Part shown: in pieces, positions 8,053-15,588 of the stretch
Layout: the number at the start of each line of letters is the position of its first letter
Position numbering within the stretch: position 1 is the first letter of the stretch
Source of the DNA: an uncultured bacterium
GTDB lineage: Bacteria; Bacillota; Limnochordia; DTU080; JAAYLA01
Length of the DNA stretch: 27,422 nucleotides
Direction: 5' to 3'
NCBI GenBank assembly: GCA_937983075.1
Contig: CALKAQ010000070.1
Coordinates: 1 to 27,422 of the forward strand
Program-made: the position numbers and the translations under genes
The notes under the pieces: generated by a model
Databases searched by the model: none
Told to the model about the DNA's origin: nothing
Seen by the model: only the letters and a program-made list of their open reading frames with translations

Positions 8053-8684
8053 AGCAGTTCCTCCTTCGAACCGTCGGCCTCCGCCGGCTTTGACGGCGTG
8101 CGGATCCAATGCCACCTTCGATCCGTCAGTACGGCGTGTAAACGTTGGTCGTGCGGCTCTGCGGGCAGTTCGGGTACGAGCAGTTCATCAAACGTGAAGC
8201 CAATCCAAAGTGCGTTTTTCGCTTGAGGCAAAAAGCGATCGTAATATCCCGCTCCGTAGCCGAGCCGATGCCCCCGTACGTCAAAGGCGAGTCCCGGCAC
8301 TATGACGACTTCCAGTTCGGCCGGATCCACGGCAGGCAAATGACCGGGCGGCTCTAAAATGCCGTAGCGCCCCGGCTCAAGGTCCGCCTCGAGATCCGTT
8401 TTCACCGCTTCCAGCTCAAACTTTCCCCGCATGCGCGGGAGATAAATTTCCCAGCCGCGCTCGGCAGCGTACCGTCCCAGCGGCATGGGATCCATCTCGC
8501 TTTGGATCGGTGCGTAAATCATCAGTCTGCGGTATTGCTGTACAGACGCAAAGACGAAAAAGCGCCGGGCGGCCGTTTCGGCTGCCATCTGGCGCTCATG
8601 TCGTTCCATCCGGTCACGCTGCGACCGATACATCTCCCGCAAACGCCGTTTGGCGTCGCGCACGGAAAGACCGCTCCGCATCAT
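8049..8684 (-). CDS. 5-formyltetrahydrofolate cyclo-ligase
   Basis: ATP-dependent conversion of 5-formyl-THF to 5,10-methenyl-THF, returning stored folate to one-carbon metabolism. The diagnostic C-terminal motif VIVPGLAFDVRGHRLGYGAGYYDRFL is present in full, and the N-terminal basic AKRRLREMYRSQR helix carries the Lys/Arg that contact ATP. At 211 aa it is slightly longer than the usual 185-200. ATGATG start with AAGGA upstream. It starts 15 nt after lipA ends and overlaps the methyltransferase by four bases. The B. subtilis counterpart is YqgN. Confidence 0.93.
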   Translation of the reverse strand: MMRSGLSVRDAKRRLREMYRSQRDRMERHERQMAAETAARRFFVFASVQQYRRLMIYAPIQSEMDPMPLGRYAAERGWEIYLPRMRGKFELEAVKTDLEADLEPGRYGILEPPGHLPAVDPAELEVVIVPGLAFDVRGHRLGYGAGYYDRFLPQAKNALWIGFTFDELLVPELPAEPHDQRLHAVLTDRRWHWIRTPSKPAEADGSKEELL

Positions 8685-8699
8685 CGGCGTCTTCCTTCT

Positions 8700-9599
8700 T
8701 TACGCATTGCCGGCCCGTTCGGCACGCTCCATGGCCGCGACGTGTTTCAGAGCGGACCCCGCCTGGTAGGAGCTCCGTACAAACGGACCGGAGAAGACAT
8801 ACTTGAATCCGAGTTCCTCAGCAATCGCTTGATAGCGGCGGAACACGTCGGGGTGGACGAATTCTTCGACCGGCAAGTGTTTTTCAGACGGCCTCAAATA
8901 TTGCCCGATCGTCAAAAAGTCGCAGTCGACGGACCGCAAATCCTTCATCATTTCAATGACTTCTTCTTCCGTTTCGCCGAGCCCGACCATAATGTTGGAC
9001 TTCGTATACACGTCGGGTGCCAAACGGCGCGCGATCGCCAACACCTCGAGCGACTGATCGTAACGGAAACGTGGACGCACTTTCCGATGCAAGCGGCGAA
9101 CGGTTTCGAGGTTGTGCGCGAAAACATCCGGCTTGGCCTCGAGCACCTGACCAATCAGGTCTTCGCGTCCTTTGAGCTCGGAGACGAGTACCTCGATGGT
9201 CGTATCGGGGTTGCGCCGCCGCACCGCGCGGATGGTGCGAGCGATATGTTCAGCCCCGGCATCCTCGAGGTCGTCTCGGTTGACCATCGTAATGACGGCA
9301 TGCTTGATCCCCAAATGTGCAATGGCTTCAGCGACGTTTTCCGGTTCGTGCGGATCCACCAAATCGGGCCTTCCGGTGGTTACATCGCAAAAGCCGCAGC
9401 GCCGGGTGCAAATGTTGCCGAGGATCAAGAACGTAGCCGTGCTTTCTCCCCAACACTCGCCGATGTTGGGACAATTGGCGCTCTCGCAGATGGTATGGAG
9501 GTTCAAGTCTGCGAGCAGCGTGCGCATGCGTTTCATCGCTCGTCCATCCGGAAGATCTTTTTTCAGCCAGTCCGGTTTCCGTTCCAATGCTCGTCCCAC
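8700..9599 (-). CDS. lipA: Lipoyl synthase
   Basis: Radical-SAM enzyme that inserts two sulfur atoms into octanoyl groups on the lipoyl domains of 2-oxoacid dehydrogenases and GcvH. Both clusters are visible: the auxiliary cluster Cys38, Cys43 and Cys49 (CESANCPNIGEC) and the SAM cluster Cys64, Cys68 and Cys71 (CTRRCGFC). The C-terminal RSSYQAGS supplies the conserved serine that ligates the auxiliary cluster. At 299 aa it is of normal length. The start is GTG with AAGGA nine bases upstream. A TATAAA (9684-9689, minus strand) in the 141-nt gap upstream may be part of its promoter, but no good -35 was found. Confidence 0.97.
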   Translation of the reverse strand: MGRALERKPDWLKKDLPDGRAMKRMRTLLADLNLHTICESANCPNIGECWGESTATFLILGNICTRRCGFCDVTTGRPDLVDPHEPENVAEAIAHLGIKHAVITMVNRDDLEDAGAEHIARTIRAVRRRNPDTTIEVLVSELKGREDLIGQVLEAKPDVFAHNLETVRRLHRKVRPRFRYDQSLEVLAIARRLAPDVYTKSNIMVGLGETEEEVIEMMKDLRSVDCDFLTIGQYLRPSEKHLPVEEFVHPDVFRRYQAIAEELGFKYVFSGPFVRSSYQAGSALKHVAAMERAERAGNA

Positions 9600-9740
9600 A
9601 CTGACACATCCTTTGTACCAAAATCGTCAACGCCACAGGCACATTGCATGGGCCATGACGCAATCAGGCATATTCCTCACTGCTTTATACTACCATACGT
9701 AACCCAAGATGCCACAACCCGCCGTACTCCATTCGTGCGG

Positions 9741-11831
9741 CTACAGCAGAATGGAAACTTCGTCTCGATCCATCCGGGCGATGCAATCGCTGAGCTTCGC
9801 CGCCAGCGCGGCATCCTCTCGCGCGGCGTTGCGCACTTGGCGCAGCACGTCGATGCCACGTCGGAAAGCGTAAACAAGATCTCCTTCGTCGAGCTCCGCC
9901 ATGCCGAGCACGTCGGTGAAACTCTTGCCGCGGCTCCAAGCTTGGGCCGCGCGGGCGACGTGGTCATTGAATTCGAGCTCCGAATATCCCAAAAAGGCCA
10001 ATTCCATCTCGCGGATGAGCTGAATGGCTTTGAACACCGGCCGGATGTCAAACGCATGGCGGCTCGGGCGTGTTTCGCCTTTGCGTGGTTCGTAATCGAT
10101 GGTGGTGGCCAGTGCATTCAAGTCATCTTCCGGCCAATCGTGAAAAACGCCGTCGAAAAACAGCTCGGTGATCAACAGTTCGTTGCCGTTGATGTACGCC
10201 GCAAACATGCCGCGCGCCGTAGGCTGTCCGTTTTCGTCGATATAATCCATCGCTTCCAGCAGCGCCCGCTTCGCCTCGAATTCAGCGTGAAACGCTTCGG
10301 CGCCGGGAAGCTTCTTGAGCGTACGCTGCAAGATGGCAAGGCGCCTGCTCAGCTTCCGCTTTTGCCGATCGCCCCGTCCCCTTCCTTTGACTTCAGCCAC
10401 CCGCGCCAGCTCGGCCTCAGTCGCTGCAAGCTGCTGTCGCAGCCGTTCCGCCTGTACGCGGGATTGATAGGATGCAAAGTTTTTTTCCAGCACCGCACGG
10501 ATTTCATCTTCGGAATAATTGCGAATCAAGTTGATGACCGTGTTATAAGAGAGGTTGAAACGGCTTTGCAGCGGTTCCACTTCATCTTCACGCATGCTGG
10601 GGAACTCGTTGGGAGAGAAAAAGCTGAAGTTGATGACGGTAAACACATACCCACAGTCGTCCATGCCGCGTCTACCTGCCCTGCCGGCCATTTGAAAATA
10701 TTCCCGGTTGCTGAGGGCGCGGAACGTCTTGCCGTCCCATTTGGTAGACGAGTCAAAACAAACGCTCCGGCACGGGAAGTTCAGCCCGACGGCAAACGTT
10801 TCCGTACAATACAACAGGCGCACGAGTTGAGCCTCGAACAACGCTTCGACAATGTCTTTCATGATCGGCAGCATACCGGCGTGGTGATACGCGATGCCGC
10901 GCATAAGGAGCGGTTCGATGTCGTCGAGGCGTCGCAAATTGGAGACAGGGTACCTGGCGATTTGCTGTTCGATGATTTCACGCACAGCCTTTCGCTCGGC
11001 GTCATTAATCAAATTATAGCGTTCGGCCGCTTCACGAGCGTTGACTTCACAACGTTTGCGGCTGAACGTGAAAAAGAGACAAGGCAAGAAATCGGGCACC
11101 AGCTCCTCCAATAAATCCATATGGCGCGTCGGCTCAATGCGGCCTCCCAGGCGGCCGTGGCGATCGACGCCCATCCGCCTGGCCAACCGCTTGTATCGCT
11201 TCATCAGCTTCTCGCGCGTCGTGACGCCCAGGGACCGCTCGTATACGTAATGTTTAAGGGGCACGGCACGCTCATCGTGATACACGATGCGGACGGGCTT
11301 CCCTTGCACGGTGCGGACCCAATCGGCAAGCTCGGAGACGTTGGGGATCGTTGCCGACAGCCCTAAAAACCGCATTTCTTCCGGCATGAAAATGAGGCTC
11401 TCTTCCCATACGCTGCCACGGGCCGGATCGTCGATGTAGTGAATTTCGTCAAAAATCACGTACGCCACATCGTGCAGACGTTCCCGGTCGGTATGCAGGA
11501 GATTGCGGAAGATTTCGGTCGTCATGATCAATACCGGAGCATCAGGCTGAATAACCACGTCTCCGGTTAAGATGCCGACGTTTTCATCGCCGAGATGGCG
11601 TTTAAACTCCTTAAACTTCTGATTGCTCAGAGCCTTGATGGGAGCCGTATAGATTGCCCGCTGCTTGGCTCGAAAGGTTTTTTCGATGAGAAAATCGGCC
11701 ACAAGCGTTTTCCCTGTACCGGTGGGGGCACTGACCAAGACGGAATCGCCCGCTTGGATTCCCTGGATAGCTTCCATCTGAAACTTGTCCAGTATTAGAC
11801 CTCGATAGGTCGTAATCGAGTCGATAGTCAA
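9741..11831 (-). CDS. Ski2/Mtr4-like DExH-box RNA helicase
   Basis: A superfamily 2 helicase of the Ski2-like group. Seen in order: motif I SAPTGTGKT (34-42), Ia YTAPIKALSNQKF (61-73), motif II DEIHY (128-132), motif III SATI (159-162), then YHHAGMLPI, the TETFAVGLNFPCRSVCF segment and motif VI QMAGRAGRRGMDD. A basic coiled region (EAELARVAEVKGRGRGDRQKRK) follows, and the C-terminal 150 residues resemble a DSHCT-type helical domain. Such proteins unwind RNA 3'-5' and feed RNA-degrading machines in eukaryotes; the role of bacterial forms is less known. At 696 aa it is compact. The start is TTG with GGGGGGT nine bases upstream. A weak promoter-like pair (TAGACG-17-TACACT) lies in the 112-nt gap upstream. 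Confidence 0.88.
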   Translation of the reverse strand: MTIDSITTYRGLILDKFQMEAIQGIQAGDSVLVSAPTGTGKTLVADFLIEKTFRAKQRAIYTAPIKALSNQKFKEFKRHLGDENVGILTGDVVIQPDAPVLIMTTEIFRNLLHTDRERLHDVAYVIFDEIHYIDDPARGSVWEESLIFMPEEMRFLGLSATIPNVSELADWVRTVQGKPVRIVYHDERAVPLKHYVYERSLGVTTREKLMKRYKRLARRMGVDRHGRLGGRIEPTRHMDLLEELVPDFLPCLFFTFSRKRCEVNAREAAERYNLINDAERKAVREIIEQQIARYPVSNLRRLDDIEPLLMRGIAYHHAGMLPIMKDIVEALFEAQLVRLLYCTETFAVGLNFPCRSVCFDSSTKWDGKTFRALSNREYFQMAGRAGRRGMDDCGYVFTVINFSFFSPNEFPSMREDEVEPLQSRFNLSYNTVINLIRNYSEDEIRAVLEKNFASYQSRVQAERLRQQLAATEAELARVAEVKGRGRGDRQKRKLSRRLAILQRTLKKLPGAEAFHAEFEAKRALLEAMDYIDENGQPTARGMFAAYINGNELLITELFFDGVFHDWPEDDLNALATTIDYEPRKGETRPSRHAFDIRPVFKAIQLIREMELAFLGYSELEFNDHVARAAQAWSRGKSFTDVLGMAELDEGDLVYAFRRGIDVLRQVRNAAREDAALAAKLSDCIARMDRDEVSILL

Positions 11832-11943
11832 ATAACTTCTACCCCCCGCTTCCCTGCTTCGGGTATTCCCTGCCGGTCAGTGTAGCATAAGGCGGGACCG
11901 CCGTCTATGAAACGCTTGCTTTCAGTATGCCTTCGTCTCCCCT

Positions 11944-12303
11944 TCAAGACTCCCCTTCGCCTTCCGCCGCCTTGCGACGATATCGATTGGAATCACGTTC
12001 GGTCACTTTTTCCAGCGTAGCGCGCAGAGCGTGCGTCAAATCGATGCCCAGAGAATTCGCCAGACAGATGATCACCCAAAGGACGTCGCCCAATTCCAGG
12101 GCAAGATCACGGTCGCGTTCTTCGGGTTTCTTGGGCTTCTCACCATAACGGTGGTTGAGCTCTCGTGAGAGCTCTCCGACTTCTTCCATCAGGCGGGCGA
12201 GGTTGGACAGCGGAGACCAATAGCCTTCCTCGAACTGCGATATCCAGTTGTTTACCATTTGTTGGGCTTCTTGCAACGTCATGGCTTGGTTCACTTTCTC
12301 CAT
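11944..12303 (-). CDS. MazG-like nucleotide pyrophosphohydrolase (YpjD-like)
   Basis: A small all-helical NTP pyrophosphohydrolase, probably hydrolysing unwanted or damaged nucleoside triphosphates in the cytoplasm. It closely resembles B. subtilis YpjD from memory: ISQFEEGYWSPLSNLARLMEEVGELSRELNHRYGEKPKK holds the EEVGE metal site, and LALELGDVLWVIICLANSL holds the ExxxD site. At 119 aa (or 112 from ATG at 12282) it is the single-domain form. The start is uncertain: ATG 12303, GTG 12294 and ATG 12282 all lack an ideally spaced ribosome site. The reading frame stays open to 12480, but that part is antisense to queG and has no family match. It is divergent from queG. Confidence 0.88.
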   Translation of the reverse strand: MEKVNQAMTLQEAQQMVNNWISQFEEGYWSPLSNLARLMEEVGELSRELNHRYGEKPKKPEERDRDLALELGDVLWVIICLANSLGIDLTHALRATLEKVTERDSNRYRRKAAEGEGES

Positions 12304-12315
12304 TTGACCTATAAT
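12286..12315 (+). promoter_or_regulatory. Candidate queG promoter
   Basis: TTGGTT (12286-12291), 18 bases, then a perfect TATAAT (12310-12315). Transcription would start near 12322, giving a 37-nt leader before the queG ATG. The elements overlap the 5' end of the divergent mazG-like gene. Confidence 0.45.
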
Positions 12316-12358
12316 GAAGGAGCTAAAACGCTCTCTACGTGAAGGGGGTACGGATGCT

Positions 12359-13507
12359 ATGGACCTCACCGCCGAGCTGAAACAATTTGCCGCGCGCATC
12401 GGCATCGACCGCATCGGCATCGCCTCGGTGGAAACCTTTCGCGCCGAAGCGGCACAGCTTCGGGCGCAAGCCGAAATCAACCGCTACCCGGCCTTCACCG
12501 AGAAAGACGTCTCGGCGCGCACCGCCCCCCTGCAATGGATGCCGGAGGCAAAATCCCTGATATCCATCGCCGTCAGCTATCTGACGGACGACCGTGCACG
12601 TGCCCCGGTTGGCGACGGCAAACCTCGCGCATGGGTTTCCCGGTACGCCTGGGGACCTGTCGACTACCACCACGACCTGCGCGACAAACTCGAGCAGCTG
12701 ATCTCCTTTTTACAAGATATGACGGGCGAAGAAGTCAAAGCGGTGCCGTTTGTGGACACCGGTCCGCCGATCGATCGCTCCGTCGCCGCACGGGCAGGAG
12801 TCGGCTGGTTCGGCAAAAACAACTGCGTGTACGTCCCCGGCTACGGCTCTTGGGTCTTTCTGGGCGAAATCGTCACCAACGTCGAACTGCGGCCGGATGA
12901 GCCCATCCATCGAACATGCGGCACATGCGACCGTTGCCTGTGCGCGTGCCCTACGGGAGCCATCACCGCGCCGTTTCGCATTGATCCGACACGCTGCCTT
13001 TCCTATATCACGCAAATGCCCGGCGTGATACCGCGTGAATTTCGCCGGCCCATGGGCCGCATGCTTTTCGGCTGTGACATTTGCCAAGTCGTCTGCCCGT
13101 GGAATTGGGAAGCCGAACCGACCAACCGCCCAGCTTACCGCCCCACCCCGACGCTCGGCAGCCGGCCTGAGCTGATTCCCTTGCTGGAGATGACTACAGG
13201 CCAGTTCAAGCGTTGGTTCGGTGGGACGGCAATGGCTTGGCGCGGAAAGAAAATCATTCAGCGAAACGCCTGCATTTGCCTAGGCAACATCGGCGATCCC
13301 CAGGCGATCGAGCCGCTGCGCAGCCGGCTGGAAAACGATGCGAAACCCGAAGTGCGAGGAGCGGCTGCGTGGGCACTCGGAGAGATTGGCGGCGAAAACG
13401 CCGTCCGGGCGCTGGAGGCCGCCGCGGCCAGCGAGACTTCGCCCATGGTTCTGGAGGAAATTGAACTCGCTCTTGCCACCGCAGCGGCTAAGGCTGCGAG
13501 TTCGTGA
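12359..13507 (+). CDS. queG: Epoxyqueuosine reductase
   Basis: Cobalamin-dependent iron-sulfur enzyme reducing epoxyqueuosine to queuosine in the wobble position of tRNA (GUN anticodons). Seen: VPFVDTGPPIDRSVAARAGVGWFGKNN, which holds the catalytic Asp and is a family signature; the ferredoxin-type cluster Cys187, Cys190, Cys193 and Cys197 (CGTCDRCLCACP); and a second set in GCDICQVVCPW. The C-terminus (about 300-382) has HEAT-like repeats (ACICLGNIGDPQAIEPL, AAAWALGEIGGENAVRAL) used in tRNA binding, as in the longer B. subtilis-type protein. Start ATG with GGGGGT nine bases upstream. Its last 20 bases overlap the end of the yqgV-like gene tail to tail. It needs cobalamin, of interest given the chelatase operon downstream. 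Confidence 0.95.
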   Translation: MDLTAELKQFAARIGIDRIGIASVETFRAEAAQLRAQAEINRYPAFTEKDVSARTAPLQWMPEAKSLISIAVSYLTDDRARAPVGDGKPRAWVSRYAWGPVDYHHDLRDKLEQLISFLQDMTGEEVKAVPFVDTGPPIDRSVAARAGVGWFGKNNCVYVPGYGSWVFLGEIVTNVELRPDEPIHRTCGTCDRCLCACPTGAITAPFRIDPTRCLSYITQMPGVIPREFRRPMGRMLFGCDICQVVCPWNWEAEPTNRPAYRPTPTLGSRPELIPLLEMTTGQFKRWFGGTAMAWRGKKIIQRNACICLGNIGDPQAIEPLRSRLENDAKPEVRGAAAWALGEIGGENAVRALEAAAASETSPMVLEEIELALATAAAKAASS

Positions 13508-13730
13508 CCGTGACCACCATGGAGACTTCGCCTCCGCGGGTGGTCGCCTCCTCGAACATCCGGCGCAGCCCGCGCCACACCTCTTCCGGTTGCCCGACCA
13601 ATTCCGTGCTCACCGGACCGACATGATATTCCAAGTTCATTGCATCAAGGCTTTGGATGGACTGGTTGATCACATGATCCGCGTCCACCGATTCCGTGGG
13701 ATACAGTGAAACCTGTGCTCGAATATACAC
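13488..13730 (-). CDS. YqgV-like thiamine-binding family protein (MTH1187/UPF0045)
   Basis: An 80-residue ferredoxin-like alpha/beta protein of the MTH1187/YkoF-related family (B. subtilis YqgV). Typical features are the N-terminal AQVSLYPTES, then DHVINQSIQSL, LEYHVGPVSTELVG and the C-terminal GGEVSMVVTVTN strand. Family members form tetramers and bind thiamine or related ligands in some structures; the cellular role is unsettled. GTG start with AAAGGAGGG upstream. It lies 48 nt downstream of the secreted LPP20-like protein gene on the same strand and overlaps queG by 20 bases tail to tail. Confidence 0.85.
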   Translation of the reverse strand: MYIRAQVSLYPTESVDADHVINQSIQSLDAMNLEYHVGPVSTELVGQPEEVWRGLRRMFEEATTRGGEVSMVVTVTNSQP

Positions 13731-13778
13731 GCGGCTTTGCCCTCCTTTCAGGGCTATCCTGCCCGCGTTCGGCGCGTT

Positions 13779-14711
13779 TCAATCGATGACGATGACTACG
13801 GCAAACCGTCCAAAAAAATCGTACTCCTGCAAGGCTTCACGGATGAGCCGTGTGTCGCGGGCGCCGAGCACGACTCCCGTGCGCGGCCAATCCCTGCCGT
13901 CCACCGCATCGACAATCAAAGGCAGCCGCAGCGGATATTCCTCGTGCACATTGAGCCGGGGATGCGACAACGCCTCCTCAATGCTGCGCGTATAGGCGAC
14001 GATTCCGGTGCTGATGAGCTGCTCGCCGGTTGCCTCGACGCCGGCAAAAAGTATGTTGCCTTCGTGGTCATACACTTTCGGGCTCATGCCCCGCTCGACG
14101 CCCAACCCCTTCGCGTTGATGATCAAGCCCGTATAAAGCGACTCGCCTCTGGCAAGCCGCGGTTCCCATTCAGCAGCCAAACGCTCTCCGAGATCACGCG
14201 CTTCAAAAATTTCTACACGGTCCCACCAAAGCGCTCCGTCATGATCTCCGGACAAAACGATTTCCATTCGATCGGGTGCGGGTACGGGCACGGTAAAGAG
14301 CATCTCCATGCGCTGCCAGTCGCTTTCCGCCTGCAGCCCTCGATAGATTCGGGGATAGCCGCCGGACCAGCGGACGCCGAGCGATGCCACCGCCCCGTCC
14401 CGCTCCGCTTTCACCCACGCAGAGACGACATATTCACGTCCGGCAACCAATCCGTTCGGGAACTCGTACGTCCATTCCGCGGTGAACCGCTGCGGCCCTT
14501 GCAGTTTCGCGGAGACATTGCCGTCGAATGCCGTCTGGTTGTCGAAAGCACCCGAGCCGTGAAGTGCCCAGTGGCCCAGCTGCGGATTTTGTGCACTTGC
14601 CTCGAAGCTTCCGTCATGCACGACCACGAGGGGTTCCTCGGCCGATGCGATGCCCACAAAAGCACATAGGAACACGACGATCCATAACCATTGCGGGGAA
14701 CGTGCTGACAC
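13779..14711 (-). CDS. Secreted protein with a jelly-roll-like domain and an LPP20-like C-terminal domain
   Basis: Residues 1-24 are a Sec signal peptide with likely cleavage at ASA-EE; there is no lipobox, so it should be released or held by contacts. Residues about 28-180 look like a CBM4/9-type beta-sandwich: VVHDGSFEAS, GHWALHGSGAFDNQTAFDGN, YVVSAWVKAE, LWWDRVEIFE. Residues about 195-310 resemble the C-terminal module of LPP20/FlgP-like envelope proteins (TGLIINAKGLGVERGMSPKVYD, GIVAYTRSIEEAL, a D-T-R-LIREA helix, final VVIVID). The latter is recognised from memory of Gram-negative and Deltaproteobacterial proteins and is not certain. GTG start; AGGAGG and GGAGG lie upstream. It is the first of two genes, with the yqgV-like gene following. 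Confidence 0.75.
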   Translation of the reverse strand: MSARSPQWLWIVVFLCAFVGIASAEEPLVVVHDGSFEASAQNPQLGHWALHGSGAFDNQTAFDGNVSAKLQGPQRFTAEWTYEFPNGLVAGREYVVSAWVKAERDGAVASLGVRWSGGYPRIYRGLQAESDWQRMEMLFTVPVPAPDRMEIVLSGDHDGALWWDRVEIFEARDLGERLAAEWEPRLARGESLYTGLIINAKGLGVERGMSPKVYDHEGNILFAGVEATGEQLISTGIVAYTRSIEEALSHPRLNVHEEYPLRLPLIVDAVDGRDWPRTGVVLGARDTRLIREALQEYDFFGRFAVVIVID

Positions 14712-14817
14712 CCTGCCTCCACCTCCTAATCACGAATCGACCTGCCGGCTCTTGTCGGACAACTGCCGGGCAGCTTCTGCGTCCCAGTTCGACATCCACC
14801 CCCCAATCTCCCGTCTC

Positions 14818-14855
14818 CCGAAAACAAAAAGGGCCGTTCCTTCAGGAACAGCCCT
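14818..14855 (-). terminator. Rho-independent terminator of the nifU-like/trxA unit
   Basis: On the minus strand an 11-bp stem (AGGGCTGTTCC with GGAACGGCCCT, one G-U pair) closes a TGAA loop at 14830-14855 and is followed by TTTTTGTTTT. It lies 26 bases after the trxA stop and before the secreted-protein gene. Confidence 0.88.
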
Positions 14856-14881
14856 CATGTGCCGAAATGACGGCGCCGCGC

Positions 14882-15205
14882 TTAGAGCGCCTCTTCGATT
14901 CGGCGTCTCAGTTCGGGTCGGGACATCACGCCCACCAGACGCGTGACTTCTTTCCCGTCTTTGAACAAGATCATGGTCGGGATGCTCATCACGCCGTACC
15001 GCCCCGGAGAATGCGGATTCTCGTCGGTGTTGACTTTGACGATCCGTACTTTGTCACCGAGATCTTCCGCAACTTCCTCGAGAATAGGGGCCAGCTTGCG
15101 GCACGGACCGCACCACGGAGCCCAGAAATCGACCAAAGTGGGCGTATTGGAACCCAAAACCTCGCTCTCGAATTCAGCGTCTGTAATGTCAATAATTCGA
15201 CTCAT
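14882..15205 (-). CDS. trxA: Thioredoxin
   Basis: A 107-residue thioredoxin, general dithiol reductant of the cytoplasm. The active site WCGPC has Cys32 and Cys35. The buried Asp26 (LVDFWAPW), cis-proline in SIPTMILF and the GxxS/R C-terminal helix are all present. ATG at 15205 matches the family N-terminus (SRIIDITDAEF); GTG at 15217 is also open. Neither has a convincing ribosome site; the nearest AGGAGG is about 25 bases upstream of the GTG. It follows the NifU-like gene by 58 nt and ends at a strong terminator, so the two are probably one transcript. Confidence 0.95.
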   Translation of the reverse strand: MSRIIDITDAEFESEVLGSNTPTLVDFWAPWCGPCRKLAPILEEVAEDLGDKVRIVKVNTDENPHSPGRYGVMSIPTMILFKDGKEVTRLVGVMSRPELRRRIEEAL

Positions 15206-15263
15206 TCGTGTTGGCACCGGACGTTGAATTTCGCCTCAGGCCCTTCCCTCCTGTGGAAGAATC

Positions 15264-15485
15264 TTAAATTGCCTCGACACCTTGAATTTCGGGTACACGC
15301 GCCTTAATGACCCGTTCAATGCCTGCCTGCAAGGTGAGCAAGGACATGGGGCATCCGTGGCAAGCACCCATCAACCGCACCTTCACGATATTGTCTTCGG
15401 TGACATCGACAAGTTCCACGTCCCCACCGTCCATTTGAATGGCCGGGCGGATTTGGTCCAATGCTTCTTGAACTTTCTCTCTCAT
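15264..15485 (-). CDS. NifU C-terminal-domain Fe-S scaffold/carrier protein
   Basis: A 73-residue single-domain NifU-C protein (Nfu/YutI type) that carries or delivers Fe-S clusters between the assembly machinery and target proteins. Seen: VQEALDQIRPAIQMDGGDVELVDV and the cluster-binding CHGCPMS pair with Cys four positions apart, then LTLQAGIERVIK. The start is ATG with GGGGAGG eight bases upstream; an in-frame GTG three codons earlier touches that site. Promoter at 15523-15551. It is co-oriented with trxA and possible clients lie nearby (lipA, queG). Confidence 0.93.
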   Translation of the reverse strand: MREKVQEALDQIRPAIQMDGGDVELVDVTEDNIVKVRLMGACHGCPMSLLTLQAGIERVIKARVPEIQGVEAI

Positions 15486-15522
15486 TCGTGGCACCTCCCC
15501 ATCCTTACCGATTTGTTTTTTC

Positions 15523-15551
15523 AGTGTACGTCAAGCTTCGTCGAGCGTCAA
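15523..15551 (-). promoter_or_regulatory. Promoter of the nifU-like/trxA unit
   Basis: Minus strand: TTGACG (15546-15551), exactly 17 bases, TACACT (15523-15528). A second TTGACG (15529-15534) abuts the -10, forming a direct repeat with the -35 that could be fortuitous. Transcription would start near 15516, about 31 nt before the ATG. Confidence 0.62.
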
Positions 15552-15588
15552 GGAAACGAAATGGGCGGTTCACTTTCATCCGTTAGCA

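Noticed and set aside
8502..11114. Very long plus-strand open frame opposite lipA and the helicase
   Set aside because: It is antisense to two genes with full family motifs, its translation has no recognisable domain, and long antisense frames are common in GC-rich codon usage.
11880..11905. Hairpin GGCGG-GA-CCGCC between the mazG-like gene and the helicase as a terminator
   Set aside because: No T tract follows on either strand.
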